A stretch of DNA of 64,000 nucleotides from Frateuria soli (GCF_021117385.1 NZ_CP088252.1:2232001-2296000), one strand, 5' to 3'; positions 34,274 to 44,001 are shown, counted from the stretch's first letter. Program-made: numbers and translations. Notes: generated by a model from the letters alone, not told the origin.

Positions 34274-34507
34274 CTCAAAGGGCATGGCAACCGCAAATGC
34301 GGCAACCGCTACCTGTGCTGGGCCTACATCGAGGCAGCCAACTTCGCCGCCCGGCACAACGTGGCCATCCGTCGCTGGTACGAGCGCAAGCGGGCGAAGA
34401 AGCACCGCGTGGTCGCCATCAAGGCGGTTGCGCACAAGCTTGCCCGCGCTTGCTACCACATGCTCCACGAGGGCACGTCCTTCGACCCGGCGCGCGCCTT
34501 TGGCTGA
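34274..34507 (+). pseudogene. C-terminal remnant of an IS110-family transposase
   Basis: Read in the frame of 34208, residues GHGNRKCGNRYLCWAYIEAANFA, RRWYERKRAKKHRVVAIKAVAHKLARACYHML and the end at TGA 34505-34507 match the conserved C-terminal (Transposase_20) part of IS110-family transposases. Only about 78 residues remain. The N-terminal DEDD domain is absent. It is fused to the broken RAYT gene. Confidence 0.8.
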
Positions 34508-34939
34508 TCATGTCGGCGGGCGCAGGCCGGAACGCCTGGGGTTTGGCCCTCGAGCCTGTGCTCTGAATGGTCGCGCCCGCCGACACCCCGCGTTGCAAGC
34601 AGGACCGCACGCGGACCGAGCCATCAACGGGTGGGCCTTCGAGCCCGCGATTCTGTGCCGCGCATGCGCGCACCTGGACGGCAAACCGCGGAAACCGACG
34701 AGTGTTTGGGCAAGCAAAGGGCCGCTGCCGCGGCCCTAACCAGAACGGTGACTGGCGCGCTCCTGGCGCCGGATCGAACGCAGCGGACAGCGGAGCCTCA
34801 AGCAACCGGGATGACCCTACCCTGCGCATGCGGGAGGGAGAGCTTTGCGCCTATTGACCCCGGCGGCGAAATGGTGACCCGGGTTTTGGACCCGGGTTTT
34901 GGCAAAATGGTGATCCCGTTTGCTGTCTGCTCGCCTTCA
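34508..34939. other. non-coding remainder of the broken mobile elements
   Basis: 432 bp without a gene. The first part is probably IS110 tail DNA. At 34876-34902, GACCCGGGTTTTG occurs twice in tandem, close to GACCCCGG (34855) and a third related TGATCCCGTTTG. Composition drops in GC towards 34950. Confidence 0.5.
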
Positions 34940-35170
34940 TCAGTAGTTTCTTGAGCGGCCGAAAGCAAGCAGTGCTAGAACACCAATGACGAGCAGGATG
35001 GCACCCACGAAATGGCCAAATGCTGGAAACATGGCCAATGGCCATACCACGCCTCTTCCGAGGTTGTAGGCAAAACTCTTGTAATGAGTCTCCCCCCATA
35101 TATTGCTATATAACGCAAACAAAAAAGCAATGGAAAAATATGCCGTCCAGAACTTCTGCTTTTTAGTCAT
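34940..35170 (-). CDS. small two-helix membrane protein
   Basis: I do not recognise a family. The protein has 76 residues with a Lys-rich start (MTKKQKFW), a first hydrophobic segment TAYFSIAFLFALYSNIW, a hydrophilic stretch with GETHYKSFAYNLGRG, a second membrane span GHFVGAILLVIGVLALLAF and a short basic end. The ATG at 35170 has GGGGGA seven bases upstream. Its low-GC DNA differs from the core genes and matches that of the next two genes, which suggests a common acquired origin. Confidence 0.65.
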   Translation of the reverse strand: MTKKQKFWTAYFSIAFLFALYSNIWGETHYKSFAYNLGRGVVWPLAMFPAFGHFVGAILLVIGVLALLAFGRSRNY

Positions 35171-35319
35171 TTAAAGATCCCCCTTTCTTGATATGACAAT
35201 CCAAGGGTCTAGTCTAATCTAGACTCTAGAACCCTTTTTTTCGCGACTTTCTCAGTCGCTCATGGTCAGTATGAGACCTGCTGCTCTGACCTAGCGATGA
35301 AAGGTGACCTAGTTAGCTA

Positions 35320-36636
35320 TCAGGTGACCGCTTCCACCAATGCCTGGTAGGCCGTGTTGACTTCCTTCATCTTACCCGTGGCCCACGCCACGGCCTCCGG
35401 ACCCTCCCCAGCGTAGCGATCAGGATGGTACTGAGAGCGCCGGCCACGGTAGGCCAGCTCGATCTCGTTACGTGATGCGCCCGGACGAATGCCGAGGACC
35501 TCCGCATGGTGAATCAAGCTTCCTCGTGGACCGGGCGCGTGGTTGCTCGACCGACGGGAATATTGATCTTCTACGCCGTCATCTCCTTCGTGCTCCTCGT
35601 CCTCGTCCTCGTCGCCCGCGTCAGCCAACTGCTCGATGTGGAGCCACCAGCTCTTCAGCGTTGCGTCGAACTCTCGCTCGATACGCAGTTGGTCATCCGC
35701 GGATAGGCCCACCACGCTAATCATCTTTGCGAGCGCTTCCTCGCGAGAAATATTGAGTTGAAAATCAGTTTCTCCATCCTTGACCATGAAAAGCATGGCT
35801 GCGATCTCGAAGAACTCCTGCATATCCATCTTCAACACGCCGATGGAGCGGTCCACGCCTTCCAAGAAGAAGTCACGGTATTGCATGTGAATGCCGGCGA
35901 AGAAGAAGAATGCCTCGCCCAACTCATCCTTGATGGCGTCCGGAGTGCGCGAAAAGGCAGACGCGTGGAAAATGATAAAGCTTAGCAACGCGCAGGCGGC
36001 TACTTCTACTTTCCTGCTCTGTGGAGTGCTACTTTGATCCGCCGCGCGCATCACAGCGCGTTCCATCTTTGGAAGTTCCTGCATGACGCGCTGAAAATGC
36101 GCGTCGATAAGGCTAGGAAGCTCTAATTCCGAAGCTTCGTACTCTTGATCGATGTGCCTGGCCAGAGAATTTAGAGCATTGCGGTGGATCAGTTGGAGCT
36201 CTCGGGCGAGCGGATCTGTTGCGCCTGTGCGGTCGCTACTGCTTTCACTACTGTCTGCCACGAAATGGTTCAAGCGCGAAGCCAAGGCCAATATTGCAAA
36301 GTGATGAATGATATCGGCTTTGAAGAAGACATCTCCATTTACGCGGACCCGCGAGTTAGTTTCAGGCTCTACTTTGCGGATGTTGCGCCAATGGATGTGG
36401 CGCGGCTCTTCAAACTTTTGCTTAGCGTAAAGTCCGTCGCGCGTCACAATCATGCCTTCGCGCGCGCCGCCGAACACCGTGTCGTCTAGCAGCACAAGCA
36501 CTTCGAGGGGATCAATGGACGGTGCGTATGCGCTGATCGCGCCGCTCAGCTTTTTCATTGGTATATGTGGAAAGATATATACGCCATCGTAATCCCATTT
36601 CCAATCAGGATTTTTAAGAACCTGTTCAAACGACAC
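35320..36636 (-). CDS. protein with C-terminal DnaJ domain and possible PH-like N-terminus
   Basis: The protein has 438 residues and starts at GTG 36636, behind GGGGGA. The C-terminal ~60 residues are a J-domain: AEVLGIRPGASRNEIELAYRGRRSQYHPDRY, with HPD at residues 404-406, so it should stimulate a DnaK-type chaperone. Residues ~40-105 (GMIVTRDGLYAKQKF, HIHWRNIRKVEPE) resemble the bacterial PH-like fold, although this is a weak call. The middle is helical, with a hydrophobic stretch ACALLSFIIFHASAF, and an acidic linker precedes the J-domain. J-domains are usually N-terminal; here the module is at the end of a specialised protein. It is low-GC accessory DNA. Confidence 0.75.
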   Translation of the reverse strand: MSFEQVLKNPDWKWDYDGVYIFPHIPMKKLSGAISAYAPSIDPLEVLVLLDDTVFGGAREGMIVTRDGLYAKQKFEEPRHIHWRNIRKVEPETNSRVRVNGDVFFKADIIHHFAILALASRLNHFVADSSESSSDRTGATDPLARELQLIHRNALNSLARHIDQEYEASELELPSLIDAHFQRVMQELPKMERAVMRAADQSSTPQSRKVEVAACALLSFIIFHASAFSRTPDAIKDELGEAFFFFAGIHMQYRDFFLEGVDRSIGVLKMDMQEFFEIAAMLFMVKDGETDFQLNISREEALAKMISVVGLSADDQLRIEREFDATLKSWWLHIEQLADAGDEDEDEEHEGDDGVEDQYSRRSSNHAPGPRGSLIHHAEVLGIRPGASRNEIELAYRGRRSQYHPDRYAGEGPEAVAWATGKMKEVNTAYQALVEAVT

Positions 36637-36855
36637 GTTGTTCCCCCTATCGTGATTGCCGGCGCTCTTTTGCCAGAAACAGGCAGCCTAATTTGGTGGC
36701 GCTCGGCTCAGCTAGCGGCAGTACTCTCTTGCTGGTTACGCTCAGCGCCCCTAACTTCTGGCGCATGGGTGAAACATTGAGGCCACCCGCCGCCATCCAC
36801 GAGCGGCTGAGGCGAGCTAGCGCGAGGAGCCGTCTTAATTAGCCCTCATTTATCC

Positions 36856-37677
36856 TTAATTTCCGACCTGCCTAATCTTTTCGTTATGTAACAAATACTC
36901 CACCTCCCCCTCTACCGATGGGCAGCAGTCGGGATCGTTGGGACCGAGCGTCAGCGTCTTTAGCTTGACCCACCCGTCTTTGACCGCTACTCCGTTGATC
37001 GCGCTCCCGACACCTCCAACAGGAGCGGTGTCCGCGAGCTTCAGCGACCCGTCGTTCTGTCGCAAGAACGCTGACAGGTATAGAGTAGACGTATTCTGCG
37101 AGCCGACGTCAATGGTAAATAGGACGGCCGCATCGCTCGTACCATCCCCGTTTAAATCACCCATTGCCACCTTGCGCGCAGCTGTGTACTCCTCGCCAGA
37201 TTCAGAGGCGGCCACGCTTACGATGGTACTTTCGATAACCTTGTCGTCCGATGCTCGATCTTCATGCGCTGTACTCTCGCCATTGCGCGAATGCGCCTGC
37301 GTGCCGGTCTTTGTATCGACATCATTCAATCCTTCCATGGGCTCATATAGAGCTTGGCACGTTTGCGATTGATAAATCTCCGTCAGCAATCCCATCTGGC
37401 CGTCAAGGCTCAACTTGTACAAGGGAACATCGTCCTGGAATCTTTGGCTCATTTCCATCGCTAACCGGGCTGGGCTGCCACCGCCCTTCTCCATCTGTCT
37501 TATGTAAGGGATAGCTTTTTTCATAGCGATATCGCTATTTTTATTCTGCTCCAGCAACGTAGCTACCTTACCGCACTTGAAAGCTTCATATACCTTGTCC
37601 TCTGGGCTACTCCCGCAACCCGCAAGCATCAGCATGCAGGAAATGCCAACCGAAAGAGCAAACACTGACCACTTCAT
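36856..37677 (-). CDS. lipoprotein with an FG-GAP/EF-hand-like calcium loop
   Basis: The protein has 273 residues. The signal peptide ends in a lipobox LAGC (Cys 21), so the protein is lipid-anchored in the envelope. The N-terminal part is helical (YEAFKCGKVATLLEQNKN). A polar linker rich in Ser, Asp and His follows. The C-terminal ~130 residues form a beta-rich domain with one calcium-type loop DLNGDGTSD followed by AAVLFTID, as in FG-GAP/VCBS repeats, and a paired Cys-Cys near the end (DPDCCPSVEG). The function is unknown. The gene is lower in GC and is the last of the accessory stretch before icmF. Confidence 0.75.
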   Translation of the reverse strand: MKWSVFALSVGISCMLMLAGCGSSPEDKVYEAFKCGKVATLLEQNKNSDIAMKKAIPYIRQMEKGGGSPARLAMEMSQRFQDDVPLYKLSLDGQMGLLTEIYQSQTCQALYEPMEGLNDVDTKTGTQAHSRNGESTAHEDRASDDKVIESTIVSVAASESGEEYTAARKVAMGDLNGDGTSDAAVLFTIDVGSQNTSTLYLSAFLRQNDGSLKLADTAPVGGVGSAINGVAVKDGWVKLKTLTLGPNDPDCCPSVEGEVEYLLHNEKIRQVGN

Positions 37678-37913
37678 CGACTCACCCTGATTTGTGAAAC
37701 AACAATTACGTTAAGCCCGGCCAGTATTTCTAGCCAAGAAAAGATCAACGAAAGAAGATCCGAGGGGGCCGGTACGAGGTCCACTTACGGCTTACATGAG
37801 GCGAACCTTCCCGGGCCAGCCTTACACAAGTAAAGCAGCCCCCAACTAAATATCAATTTGCTGTCAGTCCTTCGCCAATAGCGAGCCTCATCCTTAGTAA
37901 GGAGGGAGGCGAC

Positions 37914-40900
37914 TCACATATTCCGCCGATACTCCCCACCCACGTCATACAACGCGTGGCTAATCTGCCCCAACGAGTTGTACTTCACCGCCTCAACCAA
38001 CTGCTCGAACACGTTCTTCCGCTCCCGCGCCGTCTGCTGCAGCCGCTTCAGGCTCTCCGGCGCCAACCCATTCCGCGCCTCCCCGAACGCCCGCACGTTC
38101 GCAATCTGCTGCCCCTTCTCCTCCTCCGTCGACCGAATCAACTCGACCGCGGTCGCCACTTCCCCGCCATGCTCCTTGGCCAGGAAGGTGTTCACCCCGA
38201 TCAGCGGCAGCGAGCCGTCGTGCTTCTTGTGCTCGTAGTAGAGCGACTCTTCCTGGATCTTGCCGCGCTGGTACATGGTGTCCATGGCGCCGAGCACGCC
38301 GCCGCGCTCGCTGATCGCCTCGAACTCCTTGTACACCGCCTCCTCCACCAAGTCGGTCAGCTCCTCGACCACGTAGCTGCCCTGCCAGGGGTTCTCGTTG
38401 AAGTTGAGGCCCAGTTCCTTGTTGATGATCATCTGGATCGCCACGGCGCGGCGCACGCTTTCTTCGGTCGGCGTGGTGATGGCTTCGTCGTAGGCGTTGG
38501 TGTGCAGGCTGTTGCAGTTGTCGAACAGCGCGTAGAGCGCCTGCAGCGTGGTGCGGATGTCGTTGAACTGGATCTCCTGCGCGTGCAGTGAGCGGCCGGA
38601 GGTCTGGATGTGGTACTTCATCATCTGGCTGCGCGGGCTGGCGCCGTAGCGCTCGCGCATGGCGCGGGCCCAGATGCGGCGGGCGACGCGGCCGATGACG
38701 GTGTACTCCGGGTCCATGCCGTTGCTGAAGAAGAAGCTCAGGTTCGGCGCGAAGTCGTCGATGTGCATGCCCCGGGCGAGGTAGTACTCGACGATGGTGA
38801 AGCCGTTGGAGAGGGTGAAGGCGAGCTGGCTGATCGGGTTCGCGCCGGCTTCGGCGATGTGGTAGCCGGAGATCGACACCGAGTAGAAGTTGCGGACCTT
38901 GTGCTCGACGAAGTACTGCTGGATGTCGCCCATCATGCGCAGGGCGAACTCGGTGCTGAAGATGCAGGTGTTCTGCGCCTGGTCTTCCTTGAGGATGTCG
39001 GCCTGCACGGTGCCGCGCACGGCCTGCAGGGTGTCCTGCTTGATGCGGGCGTAGGTTTCGGCGTCGACGAGCTGGTCGCCGGTGACGCCGAGCAGGCCGA
39101 GGCCCAGGCCGTCGTTACCCTGGGGTAGCTCGCCCGAGTAGCGCGGGCGCTGGCGGCCTTCGTAGAGCTTGGCGATCGCCTTCTCGGCCTCGGCCCAGCG
39201 GGCAGCGTCGGCCTTGAGGGACTTCTCCACGTTCTGGTCGATGGCGGTGTTCATGAACATCGCCAGGATCATCGGCGCCGGGCCGTTGATGGTCATGGAG
39301 ACCGAGGTGGTCGGCGCGGACAGGTCGAAGCCCGAGTAGAGCTTCTTCATGTCGTCCAGGGTGGCGATGTTGACGCCGGAGTTGCCGATCTTGCCGTAGA
39401 TGTCCGGGCGCGGCGCCGGGTCTTCGCCGTACAGGGTGACCGAGTCGAACGCGGTGGACAGGCGCGTGGCGGCGCCGCCCTGGCTCAGGTAGTGGAAGCG
39501 GCGGTTGGTGCGCTCCGGGGTGCCCTCGCCGGCGAACATGCGGGTGGGGTCTTCGCCGGTGCGGCGGTACGGGTAGACGCCGCCGGTGTAGGGGTAGTGG
39601 CCGGGGAGGTTTTCCTTGCCCAGGAAGATCAGTTGGTCGCCCCAGCTGTCGGTCTTGGGCGGGGCGACCTTGGGGATCTTCTGGTGGCTCAGGGATTCGC
39701 GGTAGTTCTCCACGCGGATGGTCTTGCCGCGGACCTGGTATTCGTTGACGTCCTTGGTGACCGATTCGCGCAGCGCCGGCCAGTCGCGCAGCAGGTGCAC
39801 GGACTCGGCGGAGAGTTCCTTCACCGCTTCGTTGTAGCGCTGGCGGAGGAGCAGCAGGGTGCGGTCGACCGCTCCCCTCTCCCCCCGGGAGAGGGGTTGG
39901 GGGTGGGCTTGCGCGGAGGTGGGGGCAAGGGTCGTACCCTCTCCCTCGGTCCCTCTCCCGGCGGGAGAGGGATGCAAAGCGTCGCTCGGATAGCGGTCCA
40001 GCGGCTTGGGCAGCGATTCGTCGCCCAACTCTTTGAGCGATTCGTAGTAGTGCTGCGCCTTGCTGGCCGCTTCGGCCTGGCGGGCGATGGAGCCGTTGAT
40101 GCCCCGGCCCTGCTCGGCGATCTCGGCGAGGTAGCGCACGCGGCTGCCGGGGATAAGGACGGTGGCGCGCGGTTCCTTGAGGTTGGTGTCGAGCTTGGGG
40201 TGCCAGTCACACGCGCCCTTGTAGGAGTCCACCCTGTGGACGACCGGGGTGTTCTGGGCATCCGAGGCAGCGGGGTCGCGCACAGGGTGCGCTCCTACAG
40301 GGGTGCCGCCGAGGTGGAGCTTTTCGCGGAGGAGCCGGCAGAGGTTCACGAACATCCAGGTCACGCCGGGGTCGTTGAACTGGCTGGCGATGGTCGGGTA
40401 GACCGGCACGTCCTCGTCCTTCAGGGCGAAGGCGGTGCGGTTGCGCTTCCATTGCTTGCGCACGTCGCGCAGGGCGTCTTCCGCGCCGCGCTTGTCGAAC
40501 TTGTTGAGCACGATCAGCTCGGCGAAGTCGATCATGTCGATCTTCTCGAGCTGGCTGGCCGCGCCGTAGTCGCTGGTCATCACGTACATCGGGAAGTCGA
40601 CCAGGTCGACGATCTCCGAGTCGCTCTGGCCGATGCCGGCGGTTTCCACGATCACCAGGTCGTAGGGCTGGCTCTTGAGGAAGGCGATGCAGTCCTTGAG
40701 CACCTCGTTGGTGGCCATGTGCTGGCGGCGGGTGGCCATCGAGCGCATGTACACGCGGAGCGAGCGCAGCGAGTTCATGCGGATGCGGTCGCCCAGCAGC
40801 GCGCCGCCGGAGCGGCGGCGGGTCGGGTCGACCGCGAGCACGGCGATGCGCATCTTCGGGAAGGCGTGCAGGAAGCGCAGCAGCAGTTCGTCCACCACCG

Positions 40901-41564
40901 AGGACTTGCCGGCGCCGCCGGTGCCGGTGAGGCCCAGCACCGGGGTCTTGCGGCCGGCCAGCTCCCATTCCTTGCGCAGATGGGCCAGCTCGGGCTCGCC
41001 CAGGCGCGATTCCTCGATGTCGGTGAGCATGTGGCCGACGGAGATCTCGTCGTCGATGTCGACCTCGGGCACGCCGGGCTGCTCGGCCTTCAGGCGTGCA
41101 GCCTGGGCCACGCGGGTGCGCTGCATGACGTCCTCGATCATCTCGGTCAGGCCCATCTTCATCCCGTCGTTGGGGTGGTAGATGCGCTCGACGCCGTAGG
41201 CCTGCAGCTCGCGGATTTCTTCCGGGGTGATGGTGCCGCCGCCACCGCCGAACACGCGGATGTGCTCCGCGCCGCGCTCCTTGAGCATGTCGACCATGTA
41301 CTTGAAGTACTCGACGTGGCCGCCCTGGTAGGAGGACAGCGCGATGGCGTCGGCGTCTTCCTGCAGCGCGGCGCGCACCACGTCTTCCACCGAGCGGTTG
41401 TGGCCCAGGTGGATCACCTCGGCGCCCTGGCTCTGGATGATGCGGCGCATGATGTTGATCGCGGCGTCGTGCCCGTCGAACAGGCTGGCGGCGGTGACGA
41501 AACGCAGCGGGGTGGTTTCGGCCTGCGCGGCGGCGGCGGGGACTCGGCTGGCGGGGGAACTCAT
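37914..41564 (-). CDS. icmF: fused acyl-CoA mutase IcmF (B12 domain, G-protein chaperone, catalytic domain) with in-frame repeat insertions
   Basis: The protein has 1216 residues; IcmF proteins are usually about 1090. Residues 20-155 are the cobalamin-binding domain (LFDGHDAAI with the His ligand, [19 protein letters not shown]). Residues 205-410 form the MeaB-like GTPase with P-loop GTGGAGKSS (215-223), [18 protein letters not shown] and NKFDKRG. The rest is the mutase barrel ([31 protein letters not shown]). It isomerises isobutyryl-/butyryl-CoA or isovaleryl-/pivalyl-CoA with adenosylcobalamin, and the fused G domain loads and repairs the cofactor. The extra length comes largely from two repeat-derived segments in linkers, at residues ~421-448 and ~531-564, which keep the frame. 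The neighbouring leucine-degradation genes fit an isovaleryl-CoA connection. Confidence 0.93.
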   Translation of the reverse strand: MSSPASRVPAAAAQAETTPLRFVTAASLFDGHDAAINIMRRIIQSQGAEVIHLGHNRSVEDVVRAALQEDADAIALSSYQGGHVEYFKYMVDMLKERGAEHIRVFGGGGGTITPEEIRELQAYGVERIYHPNDGMKMGLTEMIEDVMQRTRVAQAARLKAEQPGVPEVDIDDEISVGHMLTDIEESRLGEPELAHLRKEWELAGRKTPVLGLTGTGGAGKSSVVDELLLRFLHAFPKMRIAVLAVDPTRRRSGGALLGDRIRMNSLRSLRVYMRSMATRRQHMATNEVLKDCIAFLKSQPYDLVIVETAGIGQSDSEIVDLVDFPMYVMTSDYGAASQLEKIDMIDFAELIVLNKFDKRGAEDALRDVRKQWKRNRTAFALKDEDVPVYPTIASQFNDPGVTWMFVNLCRLLREKLHLGGTPVGAHPVRDPAASDAQNTPVVHRVDSYKGACDWHPKLDTNLKEPRATVLIPGSRVRYLAEIAEQGRGINGSIARQAEAASKAQHYYESLKELGDESLPKPLDRYPSDALHPSPAGRGTEGEGTTLAPTSAQAHPQPLSRGERGAVDRTLLLLRQRYNEAVKELSAESVHLLRDWPALRESVTKDVNEYQVRGKTIRVENYRESLSHQKIPKVAPPKTDSWGDQLIFLGKENLPGHYPYTGGVYPYRRTGEDPTRMFAGEGTPERTNRRFHYLSQGGAATRLSTAFDSVTLYGEDPAPRPDIYGKIGNSGVNIATLDDMKKLYSGFDLSAPTTSVSMTINGPAPMILAMFMNTAIDQNVEKSLKADAARWAEAEKAIAKLYEGRQRPRYSGELPQGNDGLGLGLLGVTGDQLVDAETYARIKQDTLQAVRGTVQADILKEDQAQNTCIFSTEFALRMMGDIQQYFVEHKVRNFYSVSISGYHIAEAGANPISQLAFTLSNGFTIVEYYLARGMHIDDFAPNLSFFFSNGMDPEYTVIGRVARRIWARAMRERYGASPRSQMMKYHIQTSGRSLHAQEIQFNDIRTTLQALYALFDNCNSLHTNAYDEAITTPTEESVRRAVAIQMIINKELGLNFNENPWQGSYVVEELTDLVEEAVYKEFEAISERGGVLGAMDTMYQRGKIQEESLYYEHKKHDGSLPLIGVNTFLAKEHGGEVATAVELIRSTEEEKGQQIANVRAFGEARNGLAPESLKRLQQTARERKNVFEQLVEAVKYNSLGQISHALYDVGGEYRRNM
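39871..39972. repeat. palindromic repeat pair embedded in frame in icmF
   Basis: Two inverted modules (CTCTCCCCCCGGGAGAG at the left, CCCTCTCCCGGCGGGAGAGGG at the right) are separated by a spacer. Together they make 102 bp, or 34 codons. The sequence type is an intergenic palindrome common in Xanthomonadales-like genomes. The encoded peptide is Pro/Gly/Arg-rich and sits in the linker before the catalytic domain. Confidence 0.8.
40219..40300. repeat. REPIN-like repeat pair embedded in frame in icmF
   Basis: The left module TTGTAGGAGTCCACCCTGTG and the inverted right module (CGCACAGGGTGCGCTCCTAC) are variants of the TAGGAGCCCAC...GTGGGC repeats that fill the intergenic spaces here. They are read through as a Pro/Val/Asp-rich peptide between the G-protein domain and the next conserved block. 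Confidence 0.8.
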
Positions 41565-41677
41565 GGGGACTCCGACATCTCTGCTCTGAACCCCATGATT
41601 CTAGTGGGTTCGCGGTTAAGCGTGCGGAGCGGGGGATCGGCCGCTGGAGATCAGTGGCCGATCGCTCTCCGCCTCGT

Positions 41678-41823
41678 TGTAGGAGCCCACTTGTGGGCGA
41701 TCGCGGTGCCGATGGCGTGGTGAGGCGATCGCCGGCGGCGGGGATTCCGGCAGGTTCAGCCCGGGGGCAGTGGGCGGGCGGGAGCGGGTTTGGGGCGCAT
41801 CGCCCACAAGTGGGCTCCTACAA
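41678..41823. repeat. REPIN upstream of icmF
   Basis: TGTAGGAGCCCACTTGTGGG and its inverted partner (CCCACAAGTGGGCTCCTACA) are separated by about 100 bp. They fill the space between the icmF start and the EF-hand gene. Confidence 0.85.
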
Positions 41824-41948
41824 GGGGGGCGCACGGGTGCGAGTGGTGTCGGCGTTGGGCGCTTTCCTGCCGGCGGGCGTGGTCGACGCCGACGCGAGCG
41901 AGGACGGTATCCGCCGGCTGCCTCTGACGCGATCCAGTCCGTGCCCGA

Positions 41949-42296
41949 TCAACCGCCCGGGTTGGCCGAGTTGTGCGGCTTCGACGCCGGCGGCGCCCCG
42001 CCGCCCGTCGCGTGGCCACCACCCTGGAGCGCCGTCTTGGCGGCGCTGAATTCCTGCGCGTCCAGGGTGCCGTCCTGGTTGCTGTCGTAGCTGGCGAAGC
42101 GGGTGCGCAGGAGCGTCATGCCGGGGGAGATCTCCGAGCGCACCAGGTGGCCGTCGTGGTTGGCGTCCATGTCCTGGAAGGCGGGGTCCACCGTGGCGGC
42201 CGGCGCCTGCTGGGCCCGGGCCACCGGGAGGGCGGCGAGGCCGAGGGCAAGCGCGAAAGCGGTGCCCGCGGACCGGGTGAACAACTGGGACTTCAT
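41949..42296 (-). CDS. secreted EF-hand protein
   Basis: The protein has 115 residues. The start at 42296 has AGGAG seven bases upstream. A signal peptide (AFALALGLAALPVARA) is followed by two canonical calcium loops, DMDANHDGHLVRSE and DSNQDGTLDAQE, in a standard EF-hand pair. The C-terminal tail is rich in Gly, Pro and Ser. Small periplasmic EF-hand proteins of this type are common in the group; calcium buffering or sensing in the envelope is inferred. Confidence 0.88.
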   Translation of the reverse strand: MKSQLFTRSAGTAFALALGLAALPVARAQQAPAATVDPAFQDMDANHDGHLVRSEISPGMTLLRTRFASYDSNQDGTLDAQEFSAAKTALQGGGHATGGGAPPASKPHNSANPGG

Positions 42297-42416
42297 GGCT
42301 CGTCTCCTTTGCGGATCAAAGGACGCGCGCCCTGGCGGGCGCGGATGACGATGCTGCGCGGCGCGGGGTGAAGCGCAGCTCAAGCGCCCGGCCGGCGTTC
42401 AGCCGGGCGACACCGT

Positions 42417-43340
42417 TCAGGCCACGCCGAAGGGCAGATTGGCGGTGGCGACCACGCGCTCGCCCACGGTCTCGCCGCGCGCGAACGCGAGCACGGCCTC
42501 GACCACTTCCGGCGCATCCAGCACGCGGTGGTGGCCCAGCCCCTGGGTGGTGAGCAGGCGCGCGCCGGGCCAGTGCCGCGCGTAGCGCTCGCCCTCCTCC
42601 CACGGCACGTCGGCGTCGTCCAGGTCGTGCACGATCAGGCCCGGCTGGCCCAGCGCGGTGACGTGGCGGTGCATCTGCAGCTCGTCCACGCTGACGCCCG
42701 TGCGGTTGACCAGCCAGGCGTAGAACGGGCGGCGCAGGCGCTCGCCCAGGCGCACGAAGCGGAAGTAGCGGGTGGTGGCGTCGTGCATGTCCGCCGCCGG
42801 CGCGATCAGCACCAGCCGGCGCGCGCGCCAGTCCTCGCCCTGGGCCAGCGCGACCGCCGCGCCGCCGAGCGAGTGGGCGATCGCGAGCGCCGCCTCGCCG
42901 TAGTGCCGGCCCACGGCGCGCGCGGTGTCGGCGAATTCCGGCAGGGTGCAATAGCGCCCACTGCTGAGGCCGTGGCCGGGCTGGTCGAAGCTCACCACCG
43001 CATAGCCGAGCGCGCGCAGGCGATCCACCCACGGCAGGAAGCGCAGGCCGAAGCTGGACCAGCCGTGCACCAGCAGCACGTAGGGCTGCGTGGCCGGGTC
43101 GCCCCAGACGTAGGTGGCGATGGTCTGGCCGTTGACGGCCAGCATCCCGCGGCGCATCTGCACATCGGGCGCGGCGGCACGCGCGCGCGCGCGGCTGCTG
43201 GCGAACGGCGTCGCGAACAGCCGCGCCGCGCGATCGGCGGTGCGCCGTGGCGCCAGCGCGCCGCCGAGGGCGAAGCTGGTGCGGACGGTGGCGAGCTTGA
43301 AACGGGCGGTCAGCCCGGGGCGGCGCATCACGGTGGACAT
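42417..43340 (-). CDS. alpha/beta hydrolase, TetR-linked
   Basis: The protein has 307 residues, starting at ATG 43340 with AGAGGA upstream. The fold is clear: VLLVHGWSSFGLRFLPWVDRL (oxyanion loop), YAVVSFDQPGHGLSSG, the nucleophile elbow AHSLGGAA (the first Gly of GxSxG is Ala), HDLDDADVPWEEG with the likely catalytic Asp, and GLGHHRVL with the His. The N-terminal ~60 residues are Arg/Ala-rich and without a signal peptide. The gene begins 14 bp after the TetR gene and is probably its regulated target. Substrate unknown. Confidence 0.88.
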   Translation of the reverse strand: MSTVMRRPGLTARFKLATVRTSFALGGALAPRRTADRAARLFATPFASSRARARAAAPDVQMRRGMLAVNGQTIATYVWGDPATQPYVLLVHGWSSFGLRFLPWVDRLRALGYAVVSFDQPGHGLSSGRYCTLPEFADTARAVGRHYGEAALAIAHSLGGAAVALAQGEDWRARRLVLIAPAADMHDATTRYFRFVRLGERLRRPFYAWLVNRTGVSVDELQMHRHVTALGQPGLIVHDLDDADVPWEEGERYARHWPGARLLTTQGLGHHRVLDAPEVVEAVLAFARGETVGERVVATANLPFGVA

Positions 43341-43354
43341 GGGTCGGTCCTCTA

Positions 43355-43957
43355 CTACGGTTGCCAGCTGCGCCAGAGGCGCTCGAAGGCGGCATGGACG
43401 CGCCGGCTGGCCTGCTCGAAGCCGAACAGGCCGGCATCGTGGTGCAGGCCGAGCATCAGCGCGTAGATCTCGAAGCCCAGTTGCGCCGCATCCGTGTCCG
43501 CGCGCAGATGACCCGCGGCGACGGCCTGGCCGATGGCCTTTTCCAGCTCGCCGCGCCAGCCGGCCTGTTGCGCCACCACCGCGTCGTGCAGCGGGCCTTC
43601 GCGTCCGTCGTACTCGCCCGCGGCGGTAAGCAGCACGCAGCCGCTCTTGTGCACGCGGCCCCACTCGCACCACTGCCCGACGATCGCGCGCAGGCGCGGC
43701 AGGCCGCGCGGTGCGGCCAGCGCCGGCATCAGCACATGGGCCATGAAGCGGCGGGCGGCCGAATCCAGCACGGCCAGCTGCAGGTCTTCGCGTGAGCCGA
43801 AGTGGGCGAATACGCCGCTCTTGGACATGCCCACGTCGGTGGCGAGCGTGCCGATGGACAGGCCCTCCAGGCCGCCGATGCGGGCCAGTTCGTAGGCGTG
43901 CTCCAGGATGAGTTCGCGGGTGGCGAGGCCCTTGGCGGGGGCGGGGGCGGTGGTCAT
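43355..43957 (-). CDS. TetR-family transcriptional regulator
   Basis: The protein has 200 residues. The N-terminal helix-turn-helix is LSIGTLATDVGMSKSGVFAHFGSREDLQLAVLD. The ligand-binding domain contains a conserved-looking GCVLLTAAGEYDGREGP and a C-terminal ALMLGLHHDAGLFGFEQA, as in the group annotated TetR_C_33/YxaF-like. It is co-oriented with the hydrolase 14 bp downstream. A partial palindrome, ACGACCGTTCGT at 43973-43984, lies about 15 bp upstream of the start and is a good candidate operator, which implies autoregulation of the pair. Confidence 0.9.
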   Translation of the reverse strand: MTTAPAPAKGLATRELILEHAYELARIGGLEGLSIGTLATDVGMSKSGVFAHFGSREDLQLAVLDSAARRFMAHVLMPALAAPRGLPRLRAIVGQWCEWGRVHKSGCVLLTAAGEYDGREGPLHDAVVAQQAGWRGELEKAIGQAVAAGHLRADTDAAQLGFEIYALMLGLHHDAGLFGFEQASRRVHAAFERLWRSWQP

Positions 43958-43972
43958 GCGGGTTAAAATAGC

Positions 43973-43984
43973 ACGACCGTTCGT
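43973..43984. promoter_or_regulatory. candidate TetR operator
   Basis: ACGACCGTTCGT has inverted ACGA/TCGT arms in the short space upstream of the TetR gene and resembles the ACCG/CGGT-type sites of many TetR proteins. It is predicted only from position and symmetry. Confidence 0.45.
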
Positions 43985-44001
43985 TCTTTTGCGAGATCCC
44001 C

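Noticed and set aside
39492-41723. 743-codon open frame antisense to icmF
   Set aside because: It has no recognisable domain and His/Val/Ala-rich composition typical of GC-rich antisense frames. The icmF frame has all domain motifs.
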